Below are positions 23,725-32,286 of a DNA stretch of 64,000 nt, piece by piece (position 1 is the first letter of the stretch; each line of letters begins with the position of its first letter). Origin of the DNA: SW4 sp042466115 (lineage in GTDB: Bacteria; Pseudomonadota; Alphaproteobacteria; Rhodobacterales; Rhodobacteraceae). A program made the position numbers and the translations under genes. Below the pieces are notes generated by a model. The model worked only from the letters and a program-made list of their open reading frames with translations, was not told the DNA's origin and did not search any database. The stretch covers positions 1,922,001 to 1,986,000 of the forward strand of contig NZ_JAXHBQ010000001.1 in assembly GCF_042466115.1 (NCBI RefSeq), read 5' to 3'.

Positions 23725-23810
23725 ACTGACGCGCTAATTAGAAAGGCGGGGGCATAGGGTCAACCCCACAAATGCGTCAAAGGCTGGATTCATTTTCACA
23801 CGGGGACTAT

Positions 23811-24635
23811 ATGCGCCGGATGAGCAAGACCACCGATAACGGCCTGCCGTTCATGAAGATGCACGGATTGGGCAACGACTTTGTCGTGATCGACGAGCGC
23901 AGCAAGCCTGCGCGCGTGGATGCGGCCCTTGCCGTGGCCATGGCCGACCGGCATCGCGGGGTCGGGTTTGACCAACTGGCTGTCATTTCAGATACACCCG
24001 ATTCGGATATGCGCCTGACGTTCTACAACGCCGATGGTTCACTGTCGGCCGCTTGCGGCAACGCCACCCGCTGCATCGCCCGCTGGGAAATGGATTGCAC
24101 GGGCAAGGATGTGCTGCGCATTGCCACCGCGCGTGGTGTGCTTCATGCCATCGAAATTGGTGGTGGCGTGACCAGCATCAACATGGGCCACCCGCAGACC
24201 GAATGGGCTGACGTGCCGCTTTCGCACGAGATGGATACCCTGGAACTGCCAATTGACGGCACGCCCACAGCGACAGGCATGGGCAACCCGCACTGCACGT
24301 TCTTTGTAGAAGATCTGAACACCATCGACCTTGCCCGACAGGGTGCCGCCCACGAACACGACCCACTTTTCCCCGAACGCACAAACGTGCAGTTCGCACA
24401 GATCATCGGCCCTGATCATATCCGGATGCGGGTCTGGGAACGGGGTGTGGGTATTACGCTGGCGTCCGGGTCTTCGTCTTGCGCTGCGGTCGTCGCTGCC
24501 GCACGCCGTGGCCTGACCGGGCATAACGTGCGCGTCGATCTCGATGGCGGCACGCTGGATATTGCATGGCGCGATGATGGAGTCTGGATGTCGGGGCCCA
24601 CGGCTCACGTTTTTGACGGTGTCTGGCACCCATGA
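23811..24635 (+). CDS. dapF: Diaminopimelate epimerase, second catalytic Cys replaced by Ser
   Basis: A 274-residue protein converting LL- to meso-diaminopimelate for lysine and peptidoglycan. FMKMHGLGNDFVVID, ADRHRGVGFDQL and YNADGS(L)SAACGNATRC (catalytic Cys82) are typical. In the second catalytic loop, where DapF normally has ACGTGxC, this protein reads LASGSSSC: the position of the general acid/base Cys is Ser219, with a further Cys at 224. The codons (TCC GGG TCT TCG TCT TGC) leave no doubt about the reading. ATG at 23811 is used; ATG at 23820 is also possible. The stop overlaps mtaB by 4 nt. Confidence 0.88.
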   Translation: MRRMSKTTDNGLPFMKMHGLGNDFVVIDERSKPARVDAALAVAMADRHRGVGFDQLAVISDTPDSDMRLTFYNADGSLSAACGNATRCIARWEMDCTGKDVLRIATARGVLHAIEIGGGVTSINMGHPQTEWADVPLSHEMDTLELPIDGTPTATGMGNPHCTFFVEDLNTIDLARQGAAHEHDPLFPERTNVQFAQIIGPDHIRMRVWERGVGITLASGSSSCAAVVAAARRGLTGHNVRVDLDGGTLDIAWRDDGVWMSGPTAHVFDGVWHP

Positions 24636-25894
24636 CTGCCCCTGTTTTCACCACCCTCGGCTGCCGCCTGAATGCTTACGAAACCGAAGCGATGAAGGAA
24701 CTGGCCACTGCCGCCGGCGTGCAGAACGCCGTGGTCGTGAACACCTGTGCTGTCACGTCCGAAGCGGTGCGCAAAGCCAAGCAGGAAATCCGCAAACTGC
24801 GCCGCGACAACCCCGATGCAACCCTGATTGTCACAGGCTGCGCGGCCCAGACCGAACCGGCGACGTTTTCCGCCATGCCCGAAGTTTCGCGCGTGATCGG
24901 CAATACCGAAAAGATGCAAGCGGCCACCTGGGCGCAAATGACGCCCGACCTGATCGGCACAACCGAACCCGTGCAGGTCGATGACATCATGTCGGTTACG
25001 GAAACCGCCGGCCATCTGATCGACGGGTTCGGCACGCGCAGCCGCGCCTATGTGCAGGTGCAAAACGGCTGCGACCACCGCTGCACCTTTTGCATTATCC
25101 CCTTTGGACGTGGCAATTCGCGATCCGTCCCCGCTGGTGTTGTCGTGGATCAGATCAAACGCCTCGTTGATCGTGGTTATAACGAAGTGGTCCTTACCGG
25201 CGTCGACCTGACCAGTTGGGGCGCGGACCTGCCCGCGCAGCCGAAACTGGGTGATCTGGTGATGCGCATCCTGCGCCTTGTGCCCGACCTGCCGCGCCTT
25301 CGGATCAGCAGTATCGACAGCATCGAAGTTGATGAAAACCTGATGCAGGCGATTGCGACCGAACCGCGCCTGATGCCGCATCTGCACCTTTCCCTGCAAC
25401 ATGGCGACGACCTGATCCTGAAACGGATGAAGCGCCGCCACCTGCGCGACGATGCGATCAGGTTTTCCGAGGACGCGCGCAAACTGCGCCCGGACATGAC
25501 CTTTGGCGCCGATATCATTGCCGGTTTCCCGACCGAGACCGAAGCGCATTTCGAAAACTCGCTGAAACTTGTGGGTGACTGCGCCCTCACGTGGCTGCAC
25601 GTCTTTCCCTACTCCGCGCGCCAAGGCACGCCTGCCGCCAAAATGCCCGCGGTGAACGTGAAAGACATCAAGACCCGCGCCGCCCGACTGCGCGCCGCAG
25701 GTGACGCGCAAGTGCAACGCCATCTTGCCGCGCAACTGGGCAAGACACATTGCGTGTTAATGGAAAACACCCGCATGGGTCGCACCGAGCAGTTCACTGA
25801 AGTCGCTTTCGAGACGGATCAACCCGAATCTCAACTCGTCACCGCGCAGATCACCGGTCACGATGGAAAACAACTCATCGCCTCATCTTGCTAA
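24632..25894 (+). CDS. mtaB: tRNA t6A37 methylthiotransferase
   Basis: A 420-residue radical SAM methylthiotransferase of the MiaB/RimO/MtaB family. The N-terminal UPF0004 domain has TTLGCRLNAYETE and VVNTCAVTSEAV and C of TGCAAQ for the auxiliary cluster. The radical SAM cluster is CDHRCTFC (CxxxCxxC) near residue 150. LHLSLQHGDDLILKRMKRRH and a C-terminal TRAM-like domain follow. The GCRLN motif separates MtaB from MiaB. It converts t6A37 to ms2t6A in tRNA-Lys and other ANN-reading tRNAs. It is translationally coupled to dapF. Confidence 0.93.
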   Translation: MTAPVFTTLGCRLNAYETEAMKELATAAGVQNAVVVNTCAVTSEAVRKAKQEIRKLRRDNPDATLIVTGCAAQTEPATFSAMPEVSRVIGNTEKMQAATWAQMTPDLIGTTEPVQVDDIMSVTETAGHLIDGFGTRSRAYVQVQNGCDHRCTFCIIPFGRGNSRSVPAGVVVDQIKRLVDRGYNEVVLTGVDLTSWGADLPAQPKLGDLVMRILRLVPDLPRLRISSIDSIEVDENLMQAIATEPRLMPHLHLSLQHGDDLILKRMKRRHLRDDAIRFSEDARKLRPDMTFGADIIAGFPTETEAHFENSLKLVGDCALTWLHVFPYSARQGTPAAKMPAVNVKDIKTRAARLRAAGDAQVQRHLAAQLGKTHCVLMENTRMGRTEQFTEVAFETDQPESQLVTAQITGHDGKQLIASSC

Positions 25895-25919
25895 AAATAT
25901 CCCCGCCGGAGGCTCCAAC

Positions 25920-26552
25920 ATGACACCCCTCCCCATCCTCTGGACATTCAGGCGCTGCCCCTACGCCATGCGCGCCCGCCTTGCGATCCAAAGCGCGGGT
26001 GTGCAGGTGGAACTGCGCGAAATCCTGCTGCGGGACAAACCGGCGGAATTTCTGACGACATCGCCCAAGGGAACAGTGCCGGTGATCGACACCGGCAAGA
26101 ATGTGATCGAAGAAAGCCGCGACATCATGATCTGGGCGTTGGAACAGAACGACCCCAAAGGCTGGCTGGATATGCCTGCCATAGGCCACAGCCTGATTGA
26201 TGCCTGTGACGGCCCGTTCAAGACCGCGCTTGATCACACGAAATATGCCGTGCGCTATCCTGATCTGGACGCCGCGGCCGAACAGGCCAAGGCGGCGGAC
26301 TACCTTCATGACCTAAATGACCGCTTGGGCGACAAGCCCTTCTTTTTTGGCCCCGCACCCAAACTGGCCGACATGGCGATCGTCACATTCGTGCGCCAAT
26401 TCGCAAATACCGATCGCGCGTGGTTTGACACGCAACCCTGGCCGTACTTGATCCGCTGGCTGGATCAGTTCGTTGCATCGGATGCCTTTGCCGGGATCAT
26501 GACGAAATATCCCCCTTGGCAAGCAGGGCAGGATACCGTTCAGTTCCCGTAA
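25920..26552 (+). CDS. Glutathione S-transferase family protein (N-terminal thioredoxin-like)
   Basis: A 210-residue GST-fold protein. The N-terminal domain begins ILWTFRRCPYAMRARLAI, where RRCPYAMRA is the site typical of Cys-type (omega/GrxB-like) GSTs, and continues SPKGTVPVID, EESRDIMIW. The all-helical C-terminal domain (about 85-205) includes FFFGPAPKLADMAIVTFVRQFA. GGAGG precedes ATG at 25920. Part of a rightward run mtaB-gst-paiB-gst; substrate unknown. Confidence 0.88.
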   Translation: MTPLPILWTFRRCPYAMRARLAIQSAGVQVELREILLRDKPAEFLTTSPKGTVPVIDTGKNVIEESRDIMIWALEQNDPKGWLDMPAIGHSLIDACDGPFKTALDHTKYAVRYPDLDAAAEQAKAADYLHDLNDRLGDKPFFFGPAPKLADMAIVTFVRQFANTDRAWFDTQPWPYLIRWLDQFVASDAFAGIMTKYPPWQAGQDTVQFP

Positions 26553-26568
26553 CCACGCAAGGACAGCC

Positions 26569-27192
26569 ATGCACCCGAACCCGATCTTTCGCACTGCCGA
26601 TGCCACGCGCAATCTGGCCTATGCACGTGATCGTAGTTTCGGCCTGCTTGGCATCAATGGCGCTGACGGGCCGCTGATGGCGCATGTGCCGTTTCTATTG
26701 GCCGATGACGGTGCAACGCTTGACCTGCATCTGGTGCGGTCAAACCCGATCGCCCGCGCGCTTTGTGAACCCCTTCAGGCCGTGATCGCAGTCACGGGGC
26801 CGGACAGTTATATCTCGCCCGATTGGTATGGCGTCGATGATCAGGTGCCAACGTGGAACTATGTTGCGGTGCATCTGCGGGGCACCCTGGAACGCTTGCC
26901 AGATGAGGCCTTGCGCGACGTGATCGACCGTCAGTCCGCCCATTTCGAAGAACAGCTCAGGCCGAAAGCGCCGTGGTCCAGCGCCAAGATGACGCATGAA
27001 GTTCTGGCAAAAATGATGCGCCAGATCGTGCCGTGCCGCATGGTGATCGACAGCGTCGACGGAACTTGGAAACTGAACCAGAATAAGGCTGATGGCGTGC
27101 GCGAGCGTGCTGCCGGTTTCGTCAACGGGCACGGGATGGGAAGCGATCCTGCGATCCTTGCTGCCCTGATGCTGACCCCGCCACGCCGTTAA
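26569..27192 (+). CDS. FMN-binding PaiB-like protein
   Basis: A 207-residue protein of the PaiB (FMN_bind_2) family. The pattern aHvPFLLADDGATLDLHLVRSNPIARAL, GPDSYISPDWYGVDDQVPTWNYVAVHLRG is diagnostic; the split-barrel fold binds FMN. Bacillus PaiB is a negative regulator of sporulation and protease genes, but most homologues are probably flavin-dependent enzymes or sensors of unknown role. It lies between two GST genes with gaps of 16 and 26 bp, suggesting one operon. Confidence 0.87.
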   Translation: MHPNPIFRTADATRNLAYARDRSFGLLGINGADGPLMAHVPFLLADDGATLDLHLVRSNPIARALCEPLQAVIAVTGPDSYISPDWYGVDDQVPTWNYVAVHLRGTLERLPDEALRDVIDRQSAHFEEQLRPKAPWSSAKMTHEVLAKMMRQIVPCRMVIDSVDGTWKLNQNKADGVRERAAGFVNGHGMGSDPAILAALMLTPPRR

Positions 27193-27218
27193 TCCGCCCC
27201 TTCCCGAAAGGCCAAGCC

Positions 27219-27821
27219 ATGCAACTGATCATGTCCCCCACATCACCCTATGTGCGCAAAGTCCGCGTGATGATCATCGAAACCGGCCAACAGGACGCTG
27301 TCGAGGAAATCAGCGTGGTAACAAGCCCCTTCGAGATGGCCGCCGACGCCCTTGCCGCCAATCCGCTGGGCAAGATCCCCGCCCTGTTGCGCGAAGACGG
27401 CCCCGCGATCTACGACAGCCGCGTCATCACCCGTTTTCTGGATCACCGCGTTCAGGCTGGTCTATATCCCGCCGCCCGCATCTGGGAGGTTTTGACCCTC
27501 GAGGCCACGGCAGATGCCATTCTGGATGCCGCTGTCGCCATGGCCTACGAGGCGCGCTTCAAGGGGGCCGAGGGCAAGAACGGTGAATGGATCGAAACGC
27601 AGTGGGTCAAGATTGCGGGGGCGCTGTCAGCGATCAATTCCCGCTGGATGAGCCACCTGAACGGGCCGCTTGATATGTCGCATATCGCGGTCGCCTGTGC
27701 TCTTGGTTATCTGGATTTCCGCCATGATGCCCGCAACTGGCGCGCCGATCATGACGCCCTGTCTGCGTGGAGCGCCGCATTCGACGCACGTGCATCCATG
27801 CAGGCCACCGGGCCGGAATAG
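27219..27821 (+). CDS. Glutathione S-transferase family protein
   Basis: A 200-residue GST. The N-terminus MQLIMSPTSPYVRKVRVMIIE carries the SPYVRKV motif with a Ser active-site candidate. NPLGKIPALLREDGPAIYDSRVITRFLD is the glutathione-binding segment, and the C-terminal helical domain contains MSHIAVACALGYLDFR. It is the last gene of the mtaB-gst-paiB-gst run and converges on the outer-membrane protein gene with a 6-bp gap. Confidence 0.9.
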   Translation: MQLIMSPTSPYVRKVRVMIIETGQQDAVEEISVVTSPFEMAADALAANPLGKIPALLREDGPAIYDSRVITRFLDHRVQAGLYPAARIWEVLTLEATADAILDAAVAMAYEARFKGAEGKNGEWIETQWVKIAGALSAINSRWMSHLNGPLDMSHIAVACALGYLDFRHDARNWRADHDALSAWSAAFDARASMQATGPE

Positions 27822-27827
27822 ACACCT

Positions 27828-28481
27828 TTAGAAACTAAAGCTGACACCCAGATTCACAGCATTTGTGATGATATCGGTTTCAAGGCTGCCACCGCTGCCC
27901 AGATCAATCTGGTTCATCGAATAGGTGCCTTGGTATTCGCCAAATACAGCCCATTGATCGTTGATGTCGTAGCTGGCACCCGCAGTCCAGCGCACTGCCG
28001 GGCCGGTTAGCTGATAGCCAAATGCCTTGCCACCGGCAGATTCGATATCCACGTGCGGCACGGCAATCCCCAGTCCACCACCCACATAGGGCGTGACGCT
28101 GCCCCATTGATTGGGCCAACGGCGCATGGCGTTGACCGTGATGATGTTCAGCCCGTCGGTCAGTTCAAAGCGCGTAAACCCGTTGTCAGCCAAGGTCGCG
28201 GCATCGCCATAAACTTTGGTATGGGTGAACTCGGCACCCCACCCAAAAGTTTCGGTGCGCCAGAACGTCGCGCGCGCGCCATAGTAAGGCGGCATTTCAA
28301 ACGAAAGACCTTCCCAACCGGCCGTGAAGTCCAGATTGGGGTCAACCGCATTGCCCGGATCAGTGCCGTCCACCTGACTGTGCGGACTTTCCTGAAAACC
28401 AAGGTAAAAGCTGAGTTCGGTTTCAGCCGCCAAAACCGTAGGGGCGATCGCCACCAATGCTGCAAGGGCTAAACGTTTCAT
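27828..28481 (-). CDS. Outer-membrane beta-barrel protein (LpxQ/lipid A oxidase-like)
   Basis: A 217-residue protein. The signal peptide (KRLALAALVAIAPTVLAA) is followed by alternating amphipathic beta strands and a terminal FSF, the outer-membrane insertion signature. SFYLGFQESPHSQVDG, WEGLSFEMPPYYGARATFW, EFTHTKVYGD, RFELTDGLNIITVNAMRRW and TPYVGGGLGIAVPHVD resemble proteins annotated in Rhodobacterales as lipid A oxidase (LpxQ of rhizobia). An eight-strand barrel is likely. Enzymatic activity is not proven by sequence. ATG at 28481 starts the signal; the longer open frame is not needed. Confidence 0.78.
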   Translation of the reverse strand: MKRLALAALVAIAPTVLAAETELSFYLGFQESPHSQVDGTDPGNAVDPNLDFTAGWEGLSFEMPPYYGARATFWRTETFGWGAEFTHTKVYGDAATLADNGFTRFELTDGLNIITVNAMRRWPNQWGSVTPYVGGGLGIAVPHVDIESAGGKAFGYQLTGPAVRWTAGASYDINDQWAVFGEYQGTYSMNQIDLGSGGSLETDIITNAVNLGVSFSF

Positions 28482-28707
28482 CAGGCGATTCTCTCTAAGA
28501 CCAGAGTGGCTTAGGTGATGATAAGCCGTTTTGCCTTGCGCTTCAATGGACCCAAAGGCAGGTCTATTCGCCGCAGTTGGCCAATATGGGCGAATGTCTG
28601 CTGGACGGGCAAGGTTTGAAGGGCTAAGAAACGCCGGAAGTGATGGGGCGCGCCCCGTCTGTCTTTTTCGTGGGGCCACGGCCCTGAATAAACCGGAGAT
28701 GCACCCC

Positions 28708-29325
28708 GTGTCACACGCAGACGAACACGAAGGCACACGCCGCGACTTCATCTACTACGCCACCGCTGGCGCAGGGGCTGTTGTCACAGGCGCTGCCGTT
28801 TGGCCACTGGTCAACCAAATGAACCCATCCGCAGATGTGCAGGCGCTTGCCTCGATCCGCGTGGACGTTAGCGCGATTGCTCCCGGCGCGCAGCTTACGG
28901 TCCTGTTCCAAGGTAAGCCCGTGTTTATCCGTTACCGGACCGAGGCCGAAATCGCCCTGGCCGCCGAACAGGACGCCGAGCTTGAACAGATGCCGGACCA
29001 GATCGCGCGCAACGACAATTTTGACAACCCGATGCCCGCCACCGACGCAAACCGCACGCTGACCAACTTTCGGCCCGCAAACGACGATGGCACCTTGGGT
29101 GATCCGGTTGGCACGCCGGGCGAATGGCTGGTGCAAATGGGTGTCTGCACCCACCTTGGCTGTGTGCCGCTAGGTGACGGTGCGGGCGAATTCGGTGGCT
29201 GGTTCTGTCCCTGCCACGGGTCGCACTATGATGCGTCCGGTCGCATCCGCAAGGGCCCTGCCCCGGAAAACCTGCCGATTCCTGTCGCCGAATTCGTCGA
29301 CGCCACAACGATTAAACTCGGTTAA
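28708..29325 (+). CDS. petA: Rieske iron-sulfur subunit of cytochrome bc1
   Basis: A 205-residue subunit. The N-terminus GTRRDFIYYATAGAGAVVTGAAV is a Tat-type signal anchor (residues 9-31). The [2Fe-2S] cluster is bound by CTHLGC (147-152) and CPCHGS (167-172). GTG at 28708 follows GGAG by a proper distance and gives the conserved MSHADEHEGTRRDF start; the ATG 9 nt upstream is too close to GGAG. Residues about 119-137 (TNFRPANDDGTLGDPVGTP) look longer than in the Rhodobacter protein as I remember it. First gene of petABC, which oxidises quinol and reduces cytochrome c. Confidence 0.95.
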   Translation: MSHADEHEGTRRDFIYYATAGAGAVVTGAAVWPLVNQMNPSADVQALASIRVDVSAIAPGAQLTVLFQGKPVFIRYRTEAEIALAAEQDAELEQMPDQIARNDNFDNPMPATDANRTLTNFRPANDDGTLGDPVGTPGEWLVQMGVCTHLGCVPLGDGAGEFGGWFCPCHGSHYDASGRIRKGPAPENLPIPVAEFVDATTIKLG

Positions 29326-29339
29326 GGAGAGAGAGACCC

Positions 29340-30665
29340 ATGTCCGGTATCCCCCACGACCACTACGAACCAAATTCGCGCGGCGCCAAGTGGCTGGAAA
29401 GCCGCCTGCCCATTATTGGCCTGATCCACGGCACCCTGATGATCCCCACACCCAAGAACCTGAACTGGATGTGGATCTGGGGCATCGTGCTGGCGTTCTG
29501 CCTTGTGCTGCAAATCGCCACCGGCATCGTGCTGGTGATGCACTACACGCCGCACGTTGACATGGCCTTTGCCAGTATCGAACACATCATGCGCGATGTG
29601 AACGGCGGCCACATGATCCGCTATTTCCACATGAACGGCGCCTCCCTGTTCTTTGTCGCCGTCTATGCCCACATGTTCCGTGGCCTTTACTACGGGTCTT
29701 ATAAATCTCCGCGCGAAGTGACGTGGATCATCGGTATGCTGATCTACCTGATGATGATGGGCACCGCCTTCATGGGCTATGTTCTGCCTTGGGGCCAGAT
29801 GTCGTTCCACGGCACAGCCGTGATCACCGGCCTTTTCGGCGCGATCCCCTTCATCGGTGAAAGCATCCAGACATGGCTCTTGGGCGCATCGGCTGTTGGC
29901 CAGCCCGCACTGAACCGCTTCTTCTCGCTCCACTACCTGTTGCCCTTCGTGATTGCGGGCCTTGTGATCCTTCACATCTGGGCCTTCCACCACACCGGCA
30001 ACAACAACCCGACTGGTGTTGAAGTGCGCCGCGGGTCCAAAGCCGAAGCGGAAAAAGACACGCTGCCTTTCTGGCCATACTTTGTGATCAAGGACCTGTT
30101 TGCGCTTTCCGTGATCTTGACTGTGTTCGTGGCTGTGGTGGGCTTTATGCCAAACTACCTTGGCCACCCTGACAACTACATCGAAGCAAACCCGCTTGCG
30201 ACACCGGCCCACATCGTTCCCGAATGGTATTTCCTGCCGTTCTACGCGATCCTGCGCTGCTTTACTGCTGACGTCTGGGTCGTGATGTTCGCTGACTGGA
30301 TCAGCTTTGGCATCATCGACGCCAAGTTCTTTGGTGTGCTGGCGATGTTCGGCGCGATTGCCGTGATGGCACTGGCCCCCTGGCTGGATACATCCTCGGT
30401 GCGCTCGGGCCGTTACCGCCCGATGTTCAAATGGTGGTTTGCCCTGCTGGTGATCGACTTCATCGTGTTGATGTGGGGTGGCGCGATGCCAGCCGAAGGC
30501 ATCTACCCGATTATCTCGCTGATCGGCGCGACCTACTGGTTTGCCTATTTCCTGGTGATCCTGCCGTTGCTGGGCGTGATCGAAAAGCCCGACACACCGC
30601 CCGCAACCATCGAAGACGATTTCAACGCGCACTACGGCGCCTCGGCCGAAACCCCGGCCGAGTGA
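29340..30665 (+). CDS. petB: Cytochrome b subunit of cytochrome bc1
   Basis: A 441-residue integral membrane protein with eight predicted spans. The N-terminal four-helix bundle carries the heme-ligand histidines in GIVLVMHYTPH, NGASLFFVAVYAHMFR (two in helix B), and SLHYLLPFVIAGLVILHIW (two in helix D). GYVLPWGQMSFHG and the Qo-site PEWYFLPFYAILR are invariant. AAGGAGAGAGAG precedes ATG. The gene is 14 bp after petA. Confidence 0.97.
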   Translation: MSGIPHDHYEPNSRGAKWLESRLPIIGLIHGTLMIPTPKNLNWMWIWGIVLAFCLVLQIATGIVLVMHYTPHVDMAFASIEHIMRDVNGGHMIRYFHMNGASLFFVAVYAHMFRGLYYGSYKSPREVTWIIGMLIYLMMMGTAFMGYVLPWGQMSFHGTAVITGLFGAIPFIGESIQTWLLGASAVGQPALNRFFSLHYLLPFVIAGLVILHIWAFHHTGNNNPTGVEVRRGSKAEAEKDTLPFWPYFVIKDLFALSVILTVFVAVVGFMPNYLGHPDNYIEANPLATPAHIVPEWYFLPFYAILRCFTADVWVVMFADWISFGIIDAKFFGVLAMFGAIAVMALAPWLDTSSVRSGRYRPMFKWWFALLVIDFIVLMWGGAMPAEGIYPIISLIGATYWFAYFLVILPLLGVIEKPDTPPATIEDDFNAHYGASAETPAE

Positions 30666-30679
30666 GAAAGGACGAGAAA

Positions 30680-31537
30680 ATGATGTTCCGCAAACTCACC
30701 CTCTCTGCCGCAGTTGCCTTTGGCCTAAGCACGGGCACAGCCTTTGCCGCTGGCGAGGCGCATATCGAAAACTTCGACTTCTCGTTTGAAGGCCCGTTCG
30801 GTGCCTTTGACCAGATGCAGCTTCAGCGCGGTCTGCAAATCTACACCGAAGTCTGTTCGGCCTGTCACGGCATGCGTTATGTCGCGATCCGCACCCTGCA
30901 CGACGAAGGCGGCCCAGCGCTGCCCGAGGATCAGGTGCGCGCCTACGCCGAACAGTTCGTCGAAGTCTATGACGAAACCATTGAGGATTTCCGCCCTGCA
31001 ACACCGGCGGATCACTTCCCGGTTTCCAACGATCCCAACGCGCCTGACCTGTCTTTGATGGCCAAAGCGCGCGCGGGCTTCCACGGCCCTTATGGCACAG
31101 GCATGTCGCAACTGTTCAACGGTATGGGTGGCGCTGAATATATCGCCTCGCTGCTGACGGGTTACGAAGACCCGCCCGCATGTGCGCCCGATGATATGGA
31201 AGGCAGCTATAACACGGCGTTTGCCGCTGGTGGTTTCCCCGAGGAATGCAAGGACGAACACGGCCACCACACGGTTCCGGGCAGCTGGATCTCGATGGGT
31301 CAACCGCTTTGGGGCGACGACGTGGAATATGCCGATGGCCATTCCACCGACCTTCACCACGAAGCCGAGGACGTTGCCGCCTTCCTGATGTGGACTGCCG
31401 AGCCCAAGATGATGGCGCGCAAGCAGGCTGGTCTGACTGGCGTGATCTTCCTCACGCTGCTGTCGGTTCTGCTTTATGCAACCAACAAACGCCTGTGGGC
31501 GCCACACAAGAAGAAAGCCAAGCGTAGCGACGACTAA
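30680..31537 (+). CDS. petC: Cytochrome c1 subunit of cytochrome bc1
   Basis: A 285-residue heme protein. Signal peptide to about residue 24 (AFAA), heme motif C59-S-A-C62-H63 in VCSACHGMRYVA, and a C-terminal membrane anchor (GLTGVIFLTLLSVLLYATNKRLW) ending in a basic tail. The distal methionine ligand lies in GSWISMGQPLWGDD or nearby GMSQLFNGM. ATG at 30680 (ATGATG, second also possible) starts the signal. It is the last gene of the operon and is followed by a terminator. Confidence 0.96.
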   Translation: MMFRKLTLSAAVAFGLSTGTAFAAGEAHIENFDFSFEGPFGAFDQMQLQRGLQIYTEVCSACHGMRYVAIRTLHDEGGPALPEDQVRAYAEQFVEVYDETIEDFRPATPADHFPVSNDPNAPDLSLMAKARAGFHGPYGTGMSQLFNGMGGAEYIASLLTGYEDPPACAPDDMEGSYNTAFAAGGFPEECKDEHGHHTVPGSWISMGQPLWGDDVEYADGHSTDLHHEAEDVAAFLMWTAEPKMMARKQAGLTGVIFLTLLSVLLYATNKRLWAPHKKKAKRSDD

Positions 31538-31558
31538 GTCCCGCTGAAGCAAGCGAAC

Positions 31559-31588
31559 AAAGGCGCGTCCGGTCGGGCGCGCCTTTTT
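31559..31588 (+). terminator. Terminator of petABC
   Basis: AAAGGCGCG pairs with CGCGCCTTT around TCCGGTCGGG, followed by TTTTT. It lies 21 bp after the petC stop. The minus strand also carries a short T-tract after the same stem, so it may serve convergent thiQ as well. Confidence 0.85.
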
Positions 31589-31590
31589 CG

Positions 31591-32286
31591 TTAGTCCCCC
31601 AGATAGGCACGAAGTGCAGCAGGCGGATCGGCAAGCAGTGGCCCCGTCTTGACAGGCGGGCCCACGACCCCGTCCATCACCACAATCGTTTGCCCCGCCA
31701 CACGCGCCGCATCGCGCGGATCGTGCGTGACCATCAAAACCGTGCGCCCCTGGATCGCAAGAATTTCAGCGCAAAGGTCCAGCATTTCATCCCGCAGCGC
31801 AGGACCAAGTGCGGCAAAGGGTTCATCAAGCAACACCACCGGTCGCCCGCCCAGCAAGACCCGCGCAAGGGCAGCGCGGCTTTGCTGCCCTCCCGACAGG
31901 GCGGACGGTTTGCGCGTTTCGTATCCGGCAAGCCCGACCTTGCCCAAAACCGCTGCAATCCTGTCGGCATCGCCCTTTTGCATCCGCAATGACGGGCGCA
32001 TCCCCAGAAGCACATTCTGCGCCACGGTCAGGTGCGGGAAAAGGTTGTTGTCCTGAAACAACAGGCTGACGGGCCGGTCAGCCGGTGACTTGCCGGTAAT
32101 ATCCAGCCCGTCGCAGTCAATCCGGCCAGACGTTGGTTGAACGAAACCGGCAATCGCCGACAGCAATGTTGATTTGCCCCCGCCTGACGGGCCAATCACA
32201 GCCGTGATTCCCCCGGCTGGCACCTTGATATCCGCGCTTAGGGAAAAATCCGGAAACGTCAGAATCAGTTTATCAAGCGTCAGCAT
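31591..32286 (-). CDS. thiQ: Thiamine ABC transporter, ATP-binding protein
   Basis: A 231-residue ABC ATPase: Walker A GPSGGGKST (residues about 35-43), Q-loop LLFQDNNLFPHL, signature LSGGQQSR, Walker B VVLLDEPF and switch His in VTHDPRDAAR. Short length and the GPSGGGKSTL/DNNLFPHL pattern fit ThiQ/PotA-like importers. Placement behind thiB, thiP and a TPP riboswitch supports thiamine import. ATG at 32286 overlaps thiP by 14 nt. Confidence 0.92.
   Translation of the reverse strand: MLTLDKLILTFPDFSLSADIKVPAGGITAVIGPSGGGKSTLLSAIAGFVQPTSGRIDCDGLDITGKSPADRPVSLLFQDNNLFPHLTVAQNVLLGMRPSLRMQKGDADRIAAVLGKVGLAGYETRKPSALSGGQQSRAALARVLLGGRPVVLLDEPFAALGPALRDEMLDLCAEILAIQGRTVLMVTHDPRDAARVAGQTIVVMDGVVGPPVKTGPLLADPPAALRAYLGD

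Noticed and set aside
29322..30632. Long open frame (436 codons) on the minus strand opposite petB
   Set aside because: It is a shadow of petB, is rich in His/Gln/Val from reverse codons, and has no recognisable domain.
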